A DNA stretch of 64,000 nucleotides from Epiperipatus broadwayi (GCA_028023455.1 JAQFVV010006639.1:380001-444000), one strand, 5' to 3'; numbered from the stretch's first letter, positions 1 through 13,486 are shown. Numbers and translations: made by a program. Notes: a model not told the origin generated them from the letters alone.

Positions 1-899
1 ATTTGCAATCATAGATTGTTCTGTATAGTTGCACACAATCATAGATCTTCTCTGTGTGGGTGCATACCATCATAGACATATTTTGTGTGAGTGTATCCAC
101 TGACAGACATAGAGCTAATGACAACAGATTGATTCCCATTTGAGAAACATAGATTTTAGAATATCAAATCAACTAGTTTAACTAGTATTGTAAAATTTTC
201 GTGATGCTATTATAATAAACACATCACCCACTGACGGTAATTTTGGATTTATGTCATTTCAAGAAATGGAGCTTCAACCACAGAATACTAAAAAGGAGAT
301 TTAGAAGCTGATGTAACTTGTGCTTTAATTTGTGACTGGTCAAAGACGATATGTTTTTAAAGTATCAAGTTAAATGCAATTTTAGTATTCAATGTTTCTT
401 ACAAAAGTTTCACTGCTTATTCCTTATGTTTTTGTCATTGTGTATAATTTACCAAAGTTTGTAGAAGTGAAATCCCAACACAGCTTCCAGGGGTTCCTTA
501 TGTGGGAAATATTATATGTGCTAAATACCCAAAACCAAGAAGATTGCTTCATTCAATTCAATCAAATGTTTTAAATCTGATTAGCTTGCTCAAATAAATA
601 TTTTAGTTTTCAGGTCAATATGATTCATATTGAAAATATATGATATAAAAAAATCTTCTTTCCTTTTTTGGTTTAGAAACGTATTTGCCTAAATCACATA
701 ATTTTATCTTACTGTTTCAAGCATATACTACGGTTATTATAGAGCATTGATTAATTATGTTTCCATTTTCTATATATTTTAATATAATGTAATAACGAAG
801 TAATAATTGTTATCATATTAATAATTTTAAAAATAAGTCTAAACAAATTTTAATCATGCAAATTACTCAATTCTTAAACTATTAAACATGCACATATAC
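1..899. other. AT-rich DNA, no gene seen
   Basis: No convincing coding region or RNA gene is seen. The first 100 bases hold a loose repeat of the phrase ATCATAGA (near 9, 49 and 69), probably a decayed tandem repeat. The rest is anonymous AT-rich sequence. Confidence 0.6.
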
Positions 900-1033
900 A
901 TGCCATCATTAGATTTTCAATTGGATGGACAGTTGAAGAGTTGGAGTGTGGAGTGGATTGAAGCCTGTCCATTAAACTATGAGGATAGTCTATCTTAATA
1001 TATATCTGAGCACTTATACTATATATGTGTGTG

Positions 1034-1104
1034 AAGATGTTAGTCTGGACCAACTGATTGATTGCTGGTTTAGCATGAAATACGTATATTGGTGATTATT
1101 TATC
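1034..1104 (+). ncRNA. Degenerate type I hammerhead ribozyme (family A)
   Basis: The core CUGA(U)UGA lies at 1054-1061 with one extra U. Next come a stem II of TGCT/AGCA around a GGTTT loop and a perfect GAAA at 1077-1080. The stem III segment AUACGUAU (1080-1087) is fully self-complementary, and A1088 is the expected cleavage-site base. Bases before the core (CCAA) pair with those after the site (TTGG, 1089-1092) to make stem I. The inserted U probably weakens or kills activity in this copy. Confidence 0.5.
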
Positions 1105-1198
1105 TTTTCAGCATATATGTGTTTAGGTGTATCAGTGTTATTAGATGGAGTGGAGAGAGGTGGGTGATGTGAAAGTCTGTGCTCATATACCCTATATT

Positions 1199-1261
1199 AC
1201 ATATATATATATATATATATATATGTATTTATTTTTCATATATATATATATATATATATAT
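1199..1261. repeat. AT dinucleotide array inside copy A1
   Basis: Two runs of (AT)n separated by a short GTATTTATTTTTC spacer. The array lies within the family A repeat and probably grew after insertion. Confidence 0.9.
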
Positions 1262-1390
1262 GGAAATACATGTATATTGTATATACTGAACTTAATGCAA
1301 TTTAGAAGGAACATAGTCACCAGTATTGGTTGCATAAGATGGAGTGGATAGTTGTAGGGAGCTGGATTTTCTAATATATATTGGTATATA

Positions 1391-1562
1391 TCATTAAAAA
1401 CCAGTTAACACTAAGACAAATCCAATATCAAATAACAATCAATAATTTCAATCTGTTGTCAAGGAAAGTTGCCTTGCCAACAGTATGAAATTTTTGACTG
1501 TAGTTGATATTAGGATTTTGATATTGGGATTGTCTTGGTGTTAACTGGTTTTAATGATTATT
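1391..1562. repeat. Short inverted-repeat (MITE-like) element
   Basis: The left arm (ATCATTAAAAACCAGTTAAC...) is the imperfect reverse complement of the right arm ending GTTAACTGGTTTTAATGAT, with further pairing through the centre (GTTGTCAAGGAAAGTTGCC / GCCAACAG). A related piece, CAATCTGTTGTCAAGG, occurs near 11847. This is probably a non-autonomous element; no target duplication was defined. Confidence 0.65.
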
Positions 1563-1584
1563 TACAAAACTATTTAGCCTTGAG

Positions 1585-1587
<3 letters not shown>

Positions 1588-1643
<56 letters not shown>

Positions 1644-1645
1644 TG
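1588..1645. repeat. AT dinucleotide array
   Basis: Almost pure (AT)n with one slip near 1620. Confidence 0.95.
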
Positions 1646-2870
1646 TGGCCTCAACTTTCTCTGCGCACTATTTCACTTATTTAACCTTAACAAACTCTCG
1701 TTTATTTCAAGTAGCTAGTCAATTGAATCTTATACTAATTTTGGGATCAAATATACCCGGGCACCAAATTGCAGCTATAAATTGTAATGCCCACCAGAGA
1801 TCATCATCATTAGCCATATTTAGGACTATAGAAGATACTGGAAAAAATAATTAAATTGTCTCTCAAAAAAATAATAATAACAATAATATTAATAAAACCA
1901 TTCAATCTATGTGGTCTTAATTTCAAACCTAGCATTAGTCATGCAAATATTTCATGATAAATTTTTATAAAATTCATAATAATGAGACGGCTTTCTTCCA
2001 CAAGTTTACTATAAATATCTGATCTCGAGTAGTAACTACAGAAAATGTTATATATATTTCTCATTTATATCTGACTGGAAATAAATCAGTAATTGATGCA
2101 GAGAACTCATAATCTATGTTCATAATATAAAATTATTATTTAATTTAATACTAGATAAAAAATTATCCTAAATAAATCCTCCCCATTTAATTCCATTACT
2201 TTATTTTTCGTTTTCAGCATCTATCACTTTAATTAGCTACCATTATATAACACGGAATGTCTGTGTTATGTTCTCTAATCTGAGAATCCCTAATCCTATT
2301 TCTCTAAACACATAAATTAACCTGTCAATCGATTATCAATTCCTGATCCCTATTTTAATAACAGTGTAATAATTTTATGATAATATGCTACTTGACTTCC
2401 AAACTAGCTCTTAGATTAATATTCGAACTGCTCTTCTCAAGGTCTAGATCTGTCAAGAGGTGCCCTTATAAGCGATTACATTGTAATGGATATTATCCCA
2501 AATGTGTTAAAATAAATTTTAGCATGAGTTTACTAGTGGGAATCACTCTAAACACCAAGAGCAGGAAAGGGATTTTATGTCTGCTCCCAATATTCACAAC
2601 ATTACAACGAACCGAAAGACTAAATTTATTCAACTTAACTTAAGTATTCCCTGTCATTTTATTTTATATCATATAATCTATTATCCAAATTTTAAGTAAT
2701 AATTTTAAATCTATCATATTTTGCCAAAGTAAACTATGGAAGTAGAAGATGGACATTAATCATATAAATCGATCAAAATTTACTTATGAAAGTAAAATAC
2801 GGAAATAAATCACAAAATTAGATTATGTAAATTAATTATGTGAAAATGAATTATATAAAAGTGACTTATA
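1646..2870. other. AT-rich DNA, no gene seen
   Basis: Only short open frames occur, with no recognisable protein features, and no repeat family was recognised. Confidence 0.6.
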
Positions 2871-2875
2871 CAAAA

Positions 2876-3046
2876 AATGAATTATGTAAATCGAATATAG
2901 AAATAATCAATATAAAAACCAATACTGTAAATCAATCGTGGAAATAAATTATCAATATAAAATGAATTATGTGAATCGAATATGGAAATAATCAACATAA
3001 AAAACAATACTGTAAATCAATCATGGAATCACTTATCAATATAAAA
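2876..3046. repeat. Tandem repeat, two units of about 85 bp
   Basis: A unit starting AATGAATTATGT at 2876 recurs at 2961 with few changes and includes AATACTGTAAATCAATC in both copies. The segment just upstream (2820-2875) looks like a more diverged unit. Confidence 0.8.
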
Positions 3047-3049
3047 TGA

Positions 3050-4800
3050 GTAATTAAATTTAAATATGAACTAATATTATGTTAAATATAGTGCTGGAAG
3101 TAGATTCTGGAGATATTTGAAACATCAAAACACAAGACACAGTGTAATTTTATAATACTCATAAATTTTATTACATTAACAATAATGATAAAAATAAAAT
3201 AAAAACACAAATATAATATTGTACACTCAAATATTTGATTCAGATCTAATAAAAACTATGATTCGAATACATGTTTAAATTAACTACTTTTCTGGATGAC
3301 TTATTTATTGTTTTGACCCATTTATTTATCAAATACAAAAAAAATAACAAACGCTTACACGCATGGAATCAGAATTCCCTATATCTTAAAAGAGAAGATT
3401 AGAAATAGAAGTACAAATTTCTACTTCACCCCATTTTTATTGTAAACATTGTCCATTGGACTCTTCCAAAATAATTTATTAGTTTAAATTATTCTAACTA
3501 GCAATGTTAAATAATCATAAATTTCTAAATCATTTCAACAATCAATAATTTTTACTATTTTTATGAAGAAGGATGATATGCCATGAAAAATCCCCTACTG
3601 ATTTTACAGATGGGTTTAAATTCAAAAACCTACACTTTTATGTTCATGCCTGTCAGATCTTTACGTTTTTGACCGTATATATCTTGATAGGTCAGTTTGT
3701 CGATCCAGCTTGATGACCTCAATTTACCATCATTCACAAAATTCAACACAGAATTTGTCATTTCCCCAAACACATATACATCTGACTGAATCCTTATCCT
3801 GTCAGGCAACTATTATTCTGTCCCACATAAGAGAAAACAACTCTTCATATCCTTCACTACCATGCAATATTTTATAACGCACACACAGCAATGTCTTAGT
3901 AAGGGAAATTAAAAAAAAAAAACTCCCAATCTCAACTGTTTGCTTGATCCAGAGAGAGAGAGATCTTTTCTTAAGATCTACTTTCATGTGAAGAGCTCCT
4001 GCCTATACACTTACTCTCTATATAGGCATGCAAAACATTTTCTACAACTTGAACAATAACTTTATTATAATAATTCCCTATCTTAACAAAATAAATGGAG
4101 TGAACATCAGTCATCTACTGCTATGGTAAATAAATCATGAGACAGCCACTTCCCATCTATGAGGTGGTAAGATAACTCTACCTTAGGAACAACAAGCATT
4201 TATTGCTTTATATATGCCCACACAAACATTGATTGCAGCCCAGATAAAAGACAAAGACTAACCAGATCCCGAATCAAAACATATATGAATTATTTCAATT
4301 TTAAACAGTCGAGCCAACAACATACACCCAATATTTCTATTAATAACAGATCAACAACACCTATAGCATAATTATGGTTTTCTACATGATCATCCATATC
4401 ATTCCTCATATTTAATATTAAGCACAAATTAAAATTTTGTGAAGAACAAAAAAAAATATTTTATATCATTTCTGTCTTTTCTTTTTAAATTTAAATTTAC
4501 GTAAGCATTTATACTTCAAGGGGATCAAAATCATCTTCCTTTCTTTCCTTTAAACATTTTAAAGAACATAAATAAAAACAAAATTATTAAATTAAGATAA
4601 TCTGGTGGTTAAAAAAAAAAATTTCTATAGAACATGCGACATATTATGTAAACAAAATGAAATAAAAAACAAATGGCATATTATATAAATGAAATAAAAT
4701 AAAGAGTAAATGTCAAACATTATGATAGTCTCTTTCCAATGTCTTTTCCTTAGATTGTATTCACTTCACTTTATTTGGAGATAGCTTATATAGACGCACA
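3050..4800. other. AT-rich DNA, no gene seen
   Basis: No gene, RNA or strong repeat is recognised. A-rich tracts and a short GA run (near 3953-3961) are present. Confidence 0.55.
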
Positions 4801-4805
4801 GCATA

Positions 4806-4977
4806 GACAGTTATTTTTACTCACATGCATATATAAACATGTAGATAGTTATTTTAAATCAAATGTATGAAAAGCAGATAGTTATTTTAAATCAAATGTA
4901 TATAAAAACACACAGGCAGTTATTTGAATCAAAATTTATAAAACGGAGACAGTTATTTTAAATCAAAATGTAGCTAC
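4806..4977. repeat. Short tandem repeat, about five units of 31-39 bp
   Basis: The phrase AGAYAGTTATTTTAAATCAAA recurs with drift at about 4806, 4842, 4876, 4915 and 4946. Confidence 0.75.
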
Positions 4978-4979
4978 AG

Positions 4980-6020
4980 AATAATTAATAAATTTTAAGA
5001 GTTCTGTTGATTACCTTCCATTTTGATGAGTTTCTTCCTGGATTTGAATTCATTTGTTTTCTTTTCATCTTCTTTTCCATTTTTAAGGCTTAAATTATAG
5101 ACAAGTAGATTCTGATTACTAAACACGAATTAACTTTTTAAACATTATACAGAAGCTTGCTGCAGTTTCTTCAAACGAATTTTAACTGGCCAAATAATTA
5201 TGGCAATATGAATCGGTCTTTTCATATCATACAAAAGTTTGATGGTTCTTTCCTTATATGAATTCTCAATAGGCCCAATAGACGGGTTTTGACATTCAGC
5301 ATAGACTATCTTATTAAAAGTTGATTTGTTCATAATTGATTTGAGGAAAAAAAAAAGTGCACCACTTAGATATGAATTAGAAATTCATATTTTGGTATAC
5401 TGTAATACTTAAATACATTATCAACTCTGAGAAAGAAAATTAAAAAAAAATTTGAAGAAAACCTTTAGAGATATATTAATTTTAGTCAACCAGTTGTTCT
5501 CAATTAGCAAAAGTTCCACTGATTCACTTTCTCCAGCTTTTTTTATATTCACCTCGATGGGAAAGAAAAAACAGCTGTTAACCCTTCCTCTCTCCAGGTG
5601 GTTCCTCTTAAATCTTAATCAAGATTTCATCTCAGAATGAACAATTGAACTATTTCTTATGTGTCAATTTTGACAACTTTTCTTATCTTAAACCTTATCT
5701 TTTGAGTTAACACATTATCGATTAATTTATGGAAAAGCAATCAAAAGAAAATCTAATCAAAAGATAAGCTTACTAACACTTTTTTGGTAAAATAAATGTT
5801 ACATTTATTTTGATCTAAATAATTTCTTATTTACATTTATATTTTTGAGTTAGAAATAATAAATTAGAACAGATTCATTTATTTTCCCTTTTCACACTTA
5901 TCATGAAATAATATAGAAAATTATATCAATTTCTATAAAGGAAAGAAAAAAAATCAAACCCATATATCTGTATTACACACATACCTATGCAGACCATTCA
6001 ATAGAAAACTGCTTATTCAG
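4980..6020. other. AT-rich DNA, no gene seen
   Basis: Two short open frames (near 5145-5333 on the minus strand and 5452-5640 on the plus strand) show no family features and fit chance. Confidence 0.55.
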
Positions 6021-6029
6021 ACTATATGA

Positions 6030-6130
6030 ACTTACAATGTCCATCATAATTTCTTATAATTACAAGCATAAAATCAATTATAATTTCTGATAATCATAAA
6101 CATAAATATCCATTATAATTTCCTATAACT
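6030..6130. repeat. Short tandem repeat, about 41-bp unit
   Basis: ATAATTTCTTATAAT, ATAATTTCTGATAAT and ATAATTTCCTATAAC recur at regular spacing. Confidence 0.6.
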
Positions 6131-6511
6131 TTAGGCCTATTCTTCCGAAAAGACTGTTAAACAAAAGCTATTGATAATCAATTCAATTTTAATTCTCACC
6201 AACTTTTTAGTAATGGATATCAAAATTCATAAGACTTTATCTTAGCCATATAAATATTTATCTCTCAATTATTATATTGGTAAATTATTATAGCAGTGTA
6301 CAACAAATAAAATCAATCATCCCCCCTGCATTAAATAATGCTAGCTACATTCTATACAAACACAAACTGTCTCTATATATGTTACTTTTTTAGCTATCTA
6401 GTTATTAATTTCTCCAATAAAACTTCTTAACTCTCTTACATTAAAAAAAAAAATTTTTTTTGCCCATAATTAGTTTCATTTCTTACAATTGGTTTATAGA
6501 TTAAATAAACC

Positions 6512-6545
6512 AAAGGTCACAATATATATATATATTGTGACCTTT
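6512..6545. repeat. Perfect 34-bp palindrome with AT core
   Basis: AAAGGTCAC, an AT core and GTGACCTTT form a perfect inverted repeat. It could form a cruciform. Its origin is unknown. Confidence 0.9.
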
Positions 6546-6549
6546 TATT

Positions 6550-9500
6550 TAGGTCCCTGTAATTAATAATTCCAAAATTTTAAATGATATATTTAACATC
6601 AAAATCTTACTAAAGTGGTTTTCAATAGAGATTATTTTGAATGTACTGGGAAATTTGCTTGAGTGGAGATAAGATTTCAAACCCAGTCTAGGTTCTGACT
6701 AGACTAAAATAACAATTTAAAAGTATTATTATTATTTGGTAGATAAATACATTGCTATTTTATTAGTTTTGAATAGCAATTGAAATAAATAAATAATTAA
6801 ATCAAATTGTTAAAGTCTTGTAAAATAAATCATTATAGTAAATTATTTAAGCATATTTTTTAGTACTAAACACCAAGCTGTCTTAAGTAATAATGGATAG
6901 TTATTAAAAATGAAGCCAGAGGGGGTAATACTAATTATGCATACCCAAAATCATTGGCTAATTCACTCCCAGAGTGCAATATAATAAAAACTATATATGT
7001 TCTAACATAGCTGTAGGGGGAGGGGGGACTAATTAAGAAAAACAAGAACCAAAGTAAACACAAACCTCAGCTCTGATTTAAAATAAGAAAAAAAAATAAA
7101 AATCAGCAAAATTCTGAAATCTAATTGTATGGAAGTAGATTACCTTGCTATCTAAAAATGTTTGAATAGGAAATCTCAAAACTTTGCAGTCATTGAAACA
7201 CCATTCTTCTATGGATTGATAATTCTAAGAAGTTGTACAGAAAGAAAAATGGGAACTTTGTGCATCCTAACTGTCTCTCATCAATCTTATTTTAAACCCA
7301 GGAAAATTCAAGAGCAAGTAAGCTTTTGCTTTCATTGTACTTATACTTGTAACTTTTTATCTTTAAAAATAACGCACAAATTATTTAATCATAAACTAAG
7401 AAGTTGATAATGTTTGTATTTTCGCGCCAATCGTATTACCCAGTAGAACAAGATTGTGCGTGTAAAGCAAAATATCAAGAAAAAAAAATAATTCGAGATA
7501 ATTTTAAAAACAAGTGGTATGTATGATGTATATAGTAAATAAACTTAAAGGTCATTGCTGAATCATCTAACTTTTAATAAAGTAAAAATAAATAATTGCG
7601 TGCTGTTATTCTCGATTCTTTATTAAGAAATAGAAACACTTATCGGCTGATTTGTTTTATAGCGCCAACTTTGTGTAATGTTAAAAAGTTAAATGATTAC
7701 AGATTCATTAAAATGTTGAAAATGTCATAGTGATAATTGAATAAATTCGTTCCAATATTAAGAATCACATCATATTTTACCAATAAGAAGGGAATTAAAT
7801 AAATATTTACTTGTAAATTTTTATTAAGAAATATCGTCGGTATAATAATGTTTACCATATTGGAATATACTCTGGCTGCTTAAATATTGCTACACATATA
7901 TGGAATTGCCATGCTGAGAGGAATAAAATTAAAAAAAAAAAGTTTTAAAAGAAAAAGGAAAGATAAATATACTAAGTAATAAAAATTCCACTAATTTTTC
8001 AGGAAAAAATTATCTTGATTTAAACGTAAATAAATGATTTTGTTATATATCATTTGACATGCTTACCGAATAAATCAATAAAGATTTTAATAAGTTTGTT
8101 TTGAATTATCTAGAGCAAAGTAGATAAATTTATCTTTTTAAATCTGCTACAATTAGAAACGTGAATGTTAATTGCCTGATGAATTATCGCCACGGAAACT
8201 CTCAAATAATTTCTACTTTTGGATAAGTGTTGAATTTTGTGCTATTATACATACAACAGGATAACGAAATATATATGCTTAATCTAGACTGATTGCTCAT
8301 CCTAATAACCATTTATATTATTCTAACTCACCAGGATAAATAACTTGGAACAGAGTATAAAATTTAATGGATAAAAATGTACACTTAATTTTGTTTATAT
8401 AATTGCTGTTATGTATATCACTTACGTGTTATTTGGGAAATTTATTTTAAATATATACGTTTTATGGTGGCATGAATATATATTGGGTTAAAGAAAAAGG
8501 AAAAAGATGTGCAAAATATATACATCTATTATAGGTATTTTATTTTTTTTTAGTTAAGAGAAAACCGGAAAATATATATATATCGTTTATTTAGAGAGTG
8601 TTATAAAATATTTACTTCTCTCATAGTTTAAAACTAATGTTCAGGTATGTTAATAAAAAGGTAAATGTACAGACATTTTATCAAAAATATGTATATTGGC
8701 ATGACTGAATTATTTTCTGATATAAAAGAAAATTTATTATAAACCTTTTCCATTTTGTAATTTGCTATAGAAGTGAACGTGTCCACTTTGAATACAAATA
8801 CAGGTTTGATCTTTATTGTTTAAGTCTGTTGTGCTCTCTTTAATAAAAATATAATTGTCATTCTAAAATGATTAACGATCATTGGACATAGGTATTTTGA
8901 TTTGGCTGTTAATACATTAATGAGTTTACATTATAAAATGGAATATGTAGATTTTCATTGTTATTGTTGGTATTGTTTTTATCTTGCTATAATTTGAGAA
9001 TGACTAGTGACAGTTTTTAGTTAATGGGTTGTTCCAATTGAATGGCATCCAATATATTAATATTTATATGGAGCATAGGCTGATGGAGTCACCTATGGCT
9101 AATTTCATGAGAAAAAAGATGGATAGAATTTGAGCAGTAATTAATGCTCATTAGTATAAATAATCCTAAAAAGAAAGGATATCTATGGTTGGAATTTTAG
9201 TCTTTTTGTGGTGAGGCAAGGCCCACACATGTACATATACCCATAGAGAGGTATAGAATCGGCCATATATTATTACACAACTGTCATGTTGTTTTATAAA
9301 GTCTCCCATCTTAGTGTTAAATTCCTCATGATAATAGGGAGATAGTTTTTTCCACCATGTATGGTGAAGTGTAATAAGTCAAAATCATACGGCAAGTATA
9401 AAAACAGTGTTAAAGTTAGAAACATTGATCTAGCATAGTGTTTTCTTAATTAAAATACTGTTTATGATGTTGGAGGATCATCATCAGTACAGACAGACCA

Positions 9501-11560
9501 AACCAGAATCTATTTGTAATTGTAGAATTTAAAATGTAAAAGTAAGAGATGCACACTGGCAGAATGGATTCATTTTTATCAAATAATGATGTGACAATAA
9601 AATTGTAAGATCAGTTACATATTCAAGGGTTGAGCTGTGGACATAGGTAATGCTTAATGAGATCTAGGTGTATTTGACTTTTAATGTCTAGTATTCATTT
9701 AATGCACTAAACTTAGTCATTTCAAAGTTAAATAAGTTAGTAATTGCACAGAAGGTGATAATTGCCCTTATCATATTTTGATAAAAGATAAGGCTTTGGG
9801 ATAATGCAATACTTTATAATGTTGGAATTCTAAATTTAAACTTTGTGCATATCCTAAAGTTCTAAATATACTGCTATTATGTAATTTAAGTGCTAGTGCA
9901 GCTTAAATAGGTTTTATTATCTGATTCTTAAAAATATGCCAAAGAGTAACAAATGATATTTTGAACATTATTTTCTACTTGGGTGTATCATTTGCTGAGT
10001 ATATGGTCAAGGGGATAATAAGTATTTGTCCCATCCATAAAGTATTTTAATAGATTAGTTTTATTTCATGCCATATCTGTGAATTAAAAATTTGTACATA
10101 GTGTAAATAAAGTTTGTTGTATTTAAAAATTTATGTAGTTGCATGTAGTTACCACATCTATACACTATTATTGTTATTGCTATCAACCTATCAGAAGATT
10201 ATAAATCAAAATCATCATCAACCAATATAGCACTTTTAATTATATTATGCTATATTATAATAATTTTGGTAAGTCTTATAATTTATTGGTATATCTAATG
10301 CATTATCACACAATAATTAAAATGTTAATAACTTGGAGTACAGATGGCTTTAAATAATATATTAAACACTAAACATAATATTGATTCAATTGATTTAGTT
10401 AAATCCATAGAGCTATCATTCACTGATCTTGATCACATAATTAGATGAGAAAGGGAATTTGGTAACTTATTGATTTTATTTATTAAAAATTTATTCCCAG
10501 TCAAAAATTTTCAGGTTTATATTAGTTAGAAAGTTTATGAGTAACTGCTAAATATAATTCTTGATTTAAGTTATATTGAGAGCTGTTTTGTGCATTATGT
10601 TTGGGTAGTGGTAAAATCCCTCTTACTGACCCAAATATATGTTGTATAACAATTTATAGTGTTTGAACCCTGAGAAGAATTAATTGTTAAATTTCAAGAT
10701 AGAATTTAAATTTGTAGTAAATTCTATTGCTAGTTAATTATTATAGTTGGACTTGGAAATAGATTATTTTCACTGTTTTATGAAATTTAACCAAACTTTA
10801 AGGTAAATTAGTTATTTTGGCCTCAAATGTATAATTTGTTTTGACTTCAGGATAAACATTTTGGTTGTGTCAAGCTGGAAATCTCTATTTTTATTTAGCT
10901 TATCTTTTTATTATTTAATACCATATTAGGTCATAGTTTAAGATTTCAATCTTCATCATTAACCTTATTTTTCAATTTCATCTTGATCGTGCTTGTACTT
11001 ATTCATTCTCATTTAACATTAATTCATTATCATAATTGATTAATCATATATTAACTTTTATTCTGCTATCATCTCAACTATTCATTAACTCTTAGTCTAT
11101 CATCATCTTAATCATTCATTATTCTCACACATCTTTCTCTTCATTCTTATACTCATTTTATTCCACTATTTAATTATTACTTCTTTTCATCATCCATTTA
11201 GTCATTTACATCATAATTTACTCAATATTTCATTTATAAGTTTAATTTTATAATCATTCCAGAGATATAAATTGTTAGTTATGTATTAATTTGCTGAACA
11301 TTAAATTTAACTCATCATATTTTTGTTTGTGTGGATTTCAAAGCTGGTTTGACCAGAAGTTTTTATCTTTATTAGTCACCTTGTGATCTTCTTTAGATCG
11401 ACAGTTTCATGCTAGTTTTATTAAATCAAGGAATCATTTTGTTAGTTTTACATTTTCATTTCTTTATACCCATATTCATGATAACGAGAACACATTAGGT
11501 TCCATAAGAGAATTTAATCACTAAAATGTGCAGTATGATTCGTTGATGATCAGCTAGATC
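6550..11560. other. Long AT-rich region without recognised genes
   Basis: No coding region or RNA gene is supported. A G-rich run lies at 7014-7028. A weak tRNA-like relic near 10600-10675 pairs a GGTAGTGGTAA-type box A with GTTTGAACCC and may be an old SINE. A pyrimidine-rich TCATT-type low-complexity tract spans about 10940-11240. Confidence 0.5.
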
Positions 11561-11564
11561 AGGA

Positions 11565-11750
11565 AGCTAGGTTACAGATGTGATTATGGCGCTAGCCAAT
11601 GTGGCATGACTGTTAGTAGATAAAGGCTGGCTGTTGCCAGGTTACAGTTGCAGTTATGCTGAACAATGTGGATGGCATGATAATTGGCTGTAGCTAGTGC
11701 ACAGTAGTGATTATGGTGCCTAAAATGTGATATGATTCATTTATAGTACA
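11565..11750. repeat. Diverged tandem repeat, about 75-bp unit, locally GC-richer
   Basis: Three related units share GGTTACAGNTG..TTATGG followed by AATGTGGCATGA-type text (near 11571, 11640 and 11698). The segment has clearly more G+C than its surroundings. Confidence 0.6.
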
Positions 11751-11772
11751 GCGGTCTTTGGGAGAAGGTTAC

Positions 11773-11794
11773 AATATATATATATATATATATA
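11773..11794. repeat. AT dinucleotide array preceded by GGTTACA
   Basis: A short (AT)n array begins right after GGTTACA. The junction resembles the right ends of the TGTAAC...GTTACA elements at 38881 and 58502, but no matching left end was found. Confidence 0.8.
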
Positions 11795-13270
11795 TGACAG
11801 CAGCTACACTTCATCAATACCAATATCAAAAAAACAATCAATATTCTCAATCTGTTGTCAAGGTAAATTCCTTTATACCATAAAGTCAGATCCCATCTTT
11901 ATCTATGTGCTAATATGTTTATATAGATACTAAAGATTGAACTTGACTAAAGTCAGTGAAATTATTAATTCAAAAAAGTTTAAATAAACCTCATTAAACA
12001 GGCAAATATAACCTGTTGTGAAACCGAACTGACAAATAATTATAATTTTAAAATATATATTAATGTCTTTTTTTCGTACTGTTTATTGCAATCTAAATTC
12101 CTTATTTCTTTTTCCAAAGACAGAGGAAAAATAAAACGTTGATTACGATTTTATTCTTTTTTTATTAAATGTATATTTTAACAAGTTCCACACTACATTT
12201 TATTCTTCTATTAATTGAGAAAGAGTAAAGTTACTACTACTAAATAATTATTAATGATTTTTTTTTACTATAAAAGCCATCTTTCTGTTTAAAAGTTTTA
12301 TTTTACTCATATTTAATTCTGAAATCTTACATATCAGAATCTTATAGAAAAAAATCCTTAAAATGTTCATGATAAAGTATGGGGGGGGGGATTTACTGCC
12401 CCCCCCCCCATCTCACCCACATTAAAAAAGTCATAAATATTTTATAAATTGCAACTTTTTTCTATAACATAAATTTCATTTTGTCACAGCAAATTTATTA
12501 TTACATAAATAATTATTAATACTTTACATTTTGTGCACACTATATTTCTTTACAGCAGATGCTTTTTAACAACAGTTTGTTGTTTTTATGCCATTTTAGT
12601 TTCTTATTAACAATTTATATCTGTCGATTTTATGTTCAGAATATTTAATGGAATATGCGATTTCACTTCATCATTTTATAGATGTATATTTAACTCACTA
12701 TCACCTCTGTTAAACTTTTTTTAATAACCGCAATAAATCTCCTTTTTTGCTTTAAAATATATATGTCTTATAAAATATAATGTTCTTTTCATTCAACCCA
12801 ATTAAATTATATCCTTTTCTTTTTATCTTTTTAAAAACTTTATTTCTTCATCTGACATATATATATATTGTAGTGGGCACACATGCCATTATATTATTTT
12901 TATAAAAAAAAAAAAAAGTATAAATGTTCGCAAATAAAAGTTAGTAAATAAAAGTTAGAATTAAAAATTGAAAACAAAGTTTGCAAAAACATATATATAT
13001 AAATCGCACTGATGGAAAATTATTAAAAGAAAACTTTATTACAAAAAAAAAAAATTTAAAACTAAATTTTAAGCAAAAACTTAAAAGATAAAAAAATAAA
13101 TATATCGGAAACAATATATCTTTAAGAATGTACAATAATTAAATTACTTTCTATTGTGTTAAAACTCAAAATAGAAATGATTGTTGTTTTTACTCAATCT
13201 AAAGTAAACAAGCCCTTGGGGAAAATTTATAATTAAAGGTCAGATAAGAGATAAAAAATTAAAAAATATT
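11795..13270. other. AT-rich DNA with homopolymer runs
   Basis: No gene is recognised. It holds the G10/C11 pair described separately, an AT run near 12858 and poly-A tracts near 12905 and 13042. A minus-strand open frame at 12941-13135 is Phe- and Leu-rich low complexity. Confidence 0.55.
12381..12409. repeat. G10-spacer-C11 hairpin
   Basis: Ten G at 12381-12390, an 8-base spacer and eleven C at 12399-12409 can form a very stable GC hairpin, standing out in AT-rich DNA. The G run could alternatively support intermolecular quadruplexes. Confidence 0.9.
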
Positions 13271-13277
13271 GAGTTAC

Positions 13278-13486
13278 CAGCTTGTGGAAGGTCAACCAGT
13301 GCTCGGACCCTGATGAAGACCGCCGTAACCCTCTTATTGTTTTCAAAGAAAGAGACTGTTGAAATATGAATGGTGCCATGGTAGGCTCGAATCATATGGG
13401 TCCTGCAATAAAATAGTTCTAGGATTGAACCAGCTAAAGTGGCCTCAGAATTGATAACTACAGCATGAACAACAAACCAGACTTCC
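13278..13486 (-). CDS. Candidate orphan exon, unknown protein
   Basis: On the minus strand a 209-bp segment is open in one frame, richer in G+C and CpG than its flanks, and bordered by a good splice acceptor (a T-rich stretch ending TTTCAG, just above 13486) and a plausible donor (GTAACT, just below 13278). The open frame runs through both borders and reads about 70 residues, beginning near EVWFVVHAVV and ending near RALVDLPQA. I do not recognise the protein. It is the only stretch outside transposons that looks like host coding sequence. It could equally be part of an unrecognised old element or a chance frame. No neighbouring exon was found. Confidence 0.3.

Larger units (their letters stand above)
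900..1375 (+). mobile_element. Family A hammerhead-bearing repeat, copy A1
   Basis: This repeat shares long stretches with copies at 45336-45625, 34735-34860 and (inverted) 45190-45320. Common phrases are a block near 935-990 about a girl-like GAAGAGTTGGAGTG run followed by GAAGCCTGTCCATTAAA, and a hammerhead-like core near 1054. The tail near 1325-1370 (GATGGAGTGGATAGTTGTAG) is also found at 45548. An AT array (1199-1261) interrupts it. It has no coding capacity. Known small non-autonomous retroelements with hammerheads (retrozymes, PLE relatives) look similar, and assignment to that class is inference. Borders are approximate. Confidence 0.65.

Noticed and set aside
8176-8200. CTGATGA followed by GGAAAC, another possible hammerhead
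   Set aside because: The bases between (ATTATCGCCACG) do not form stem II and no stem I was found. Chance match.
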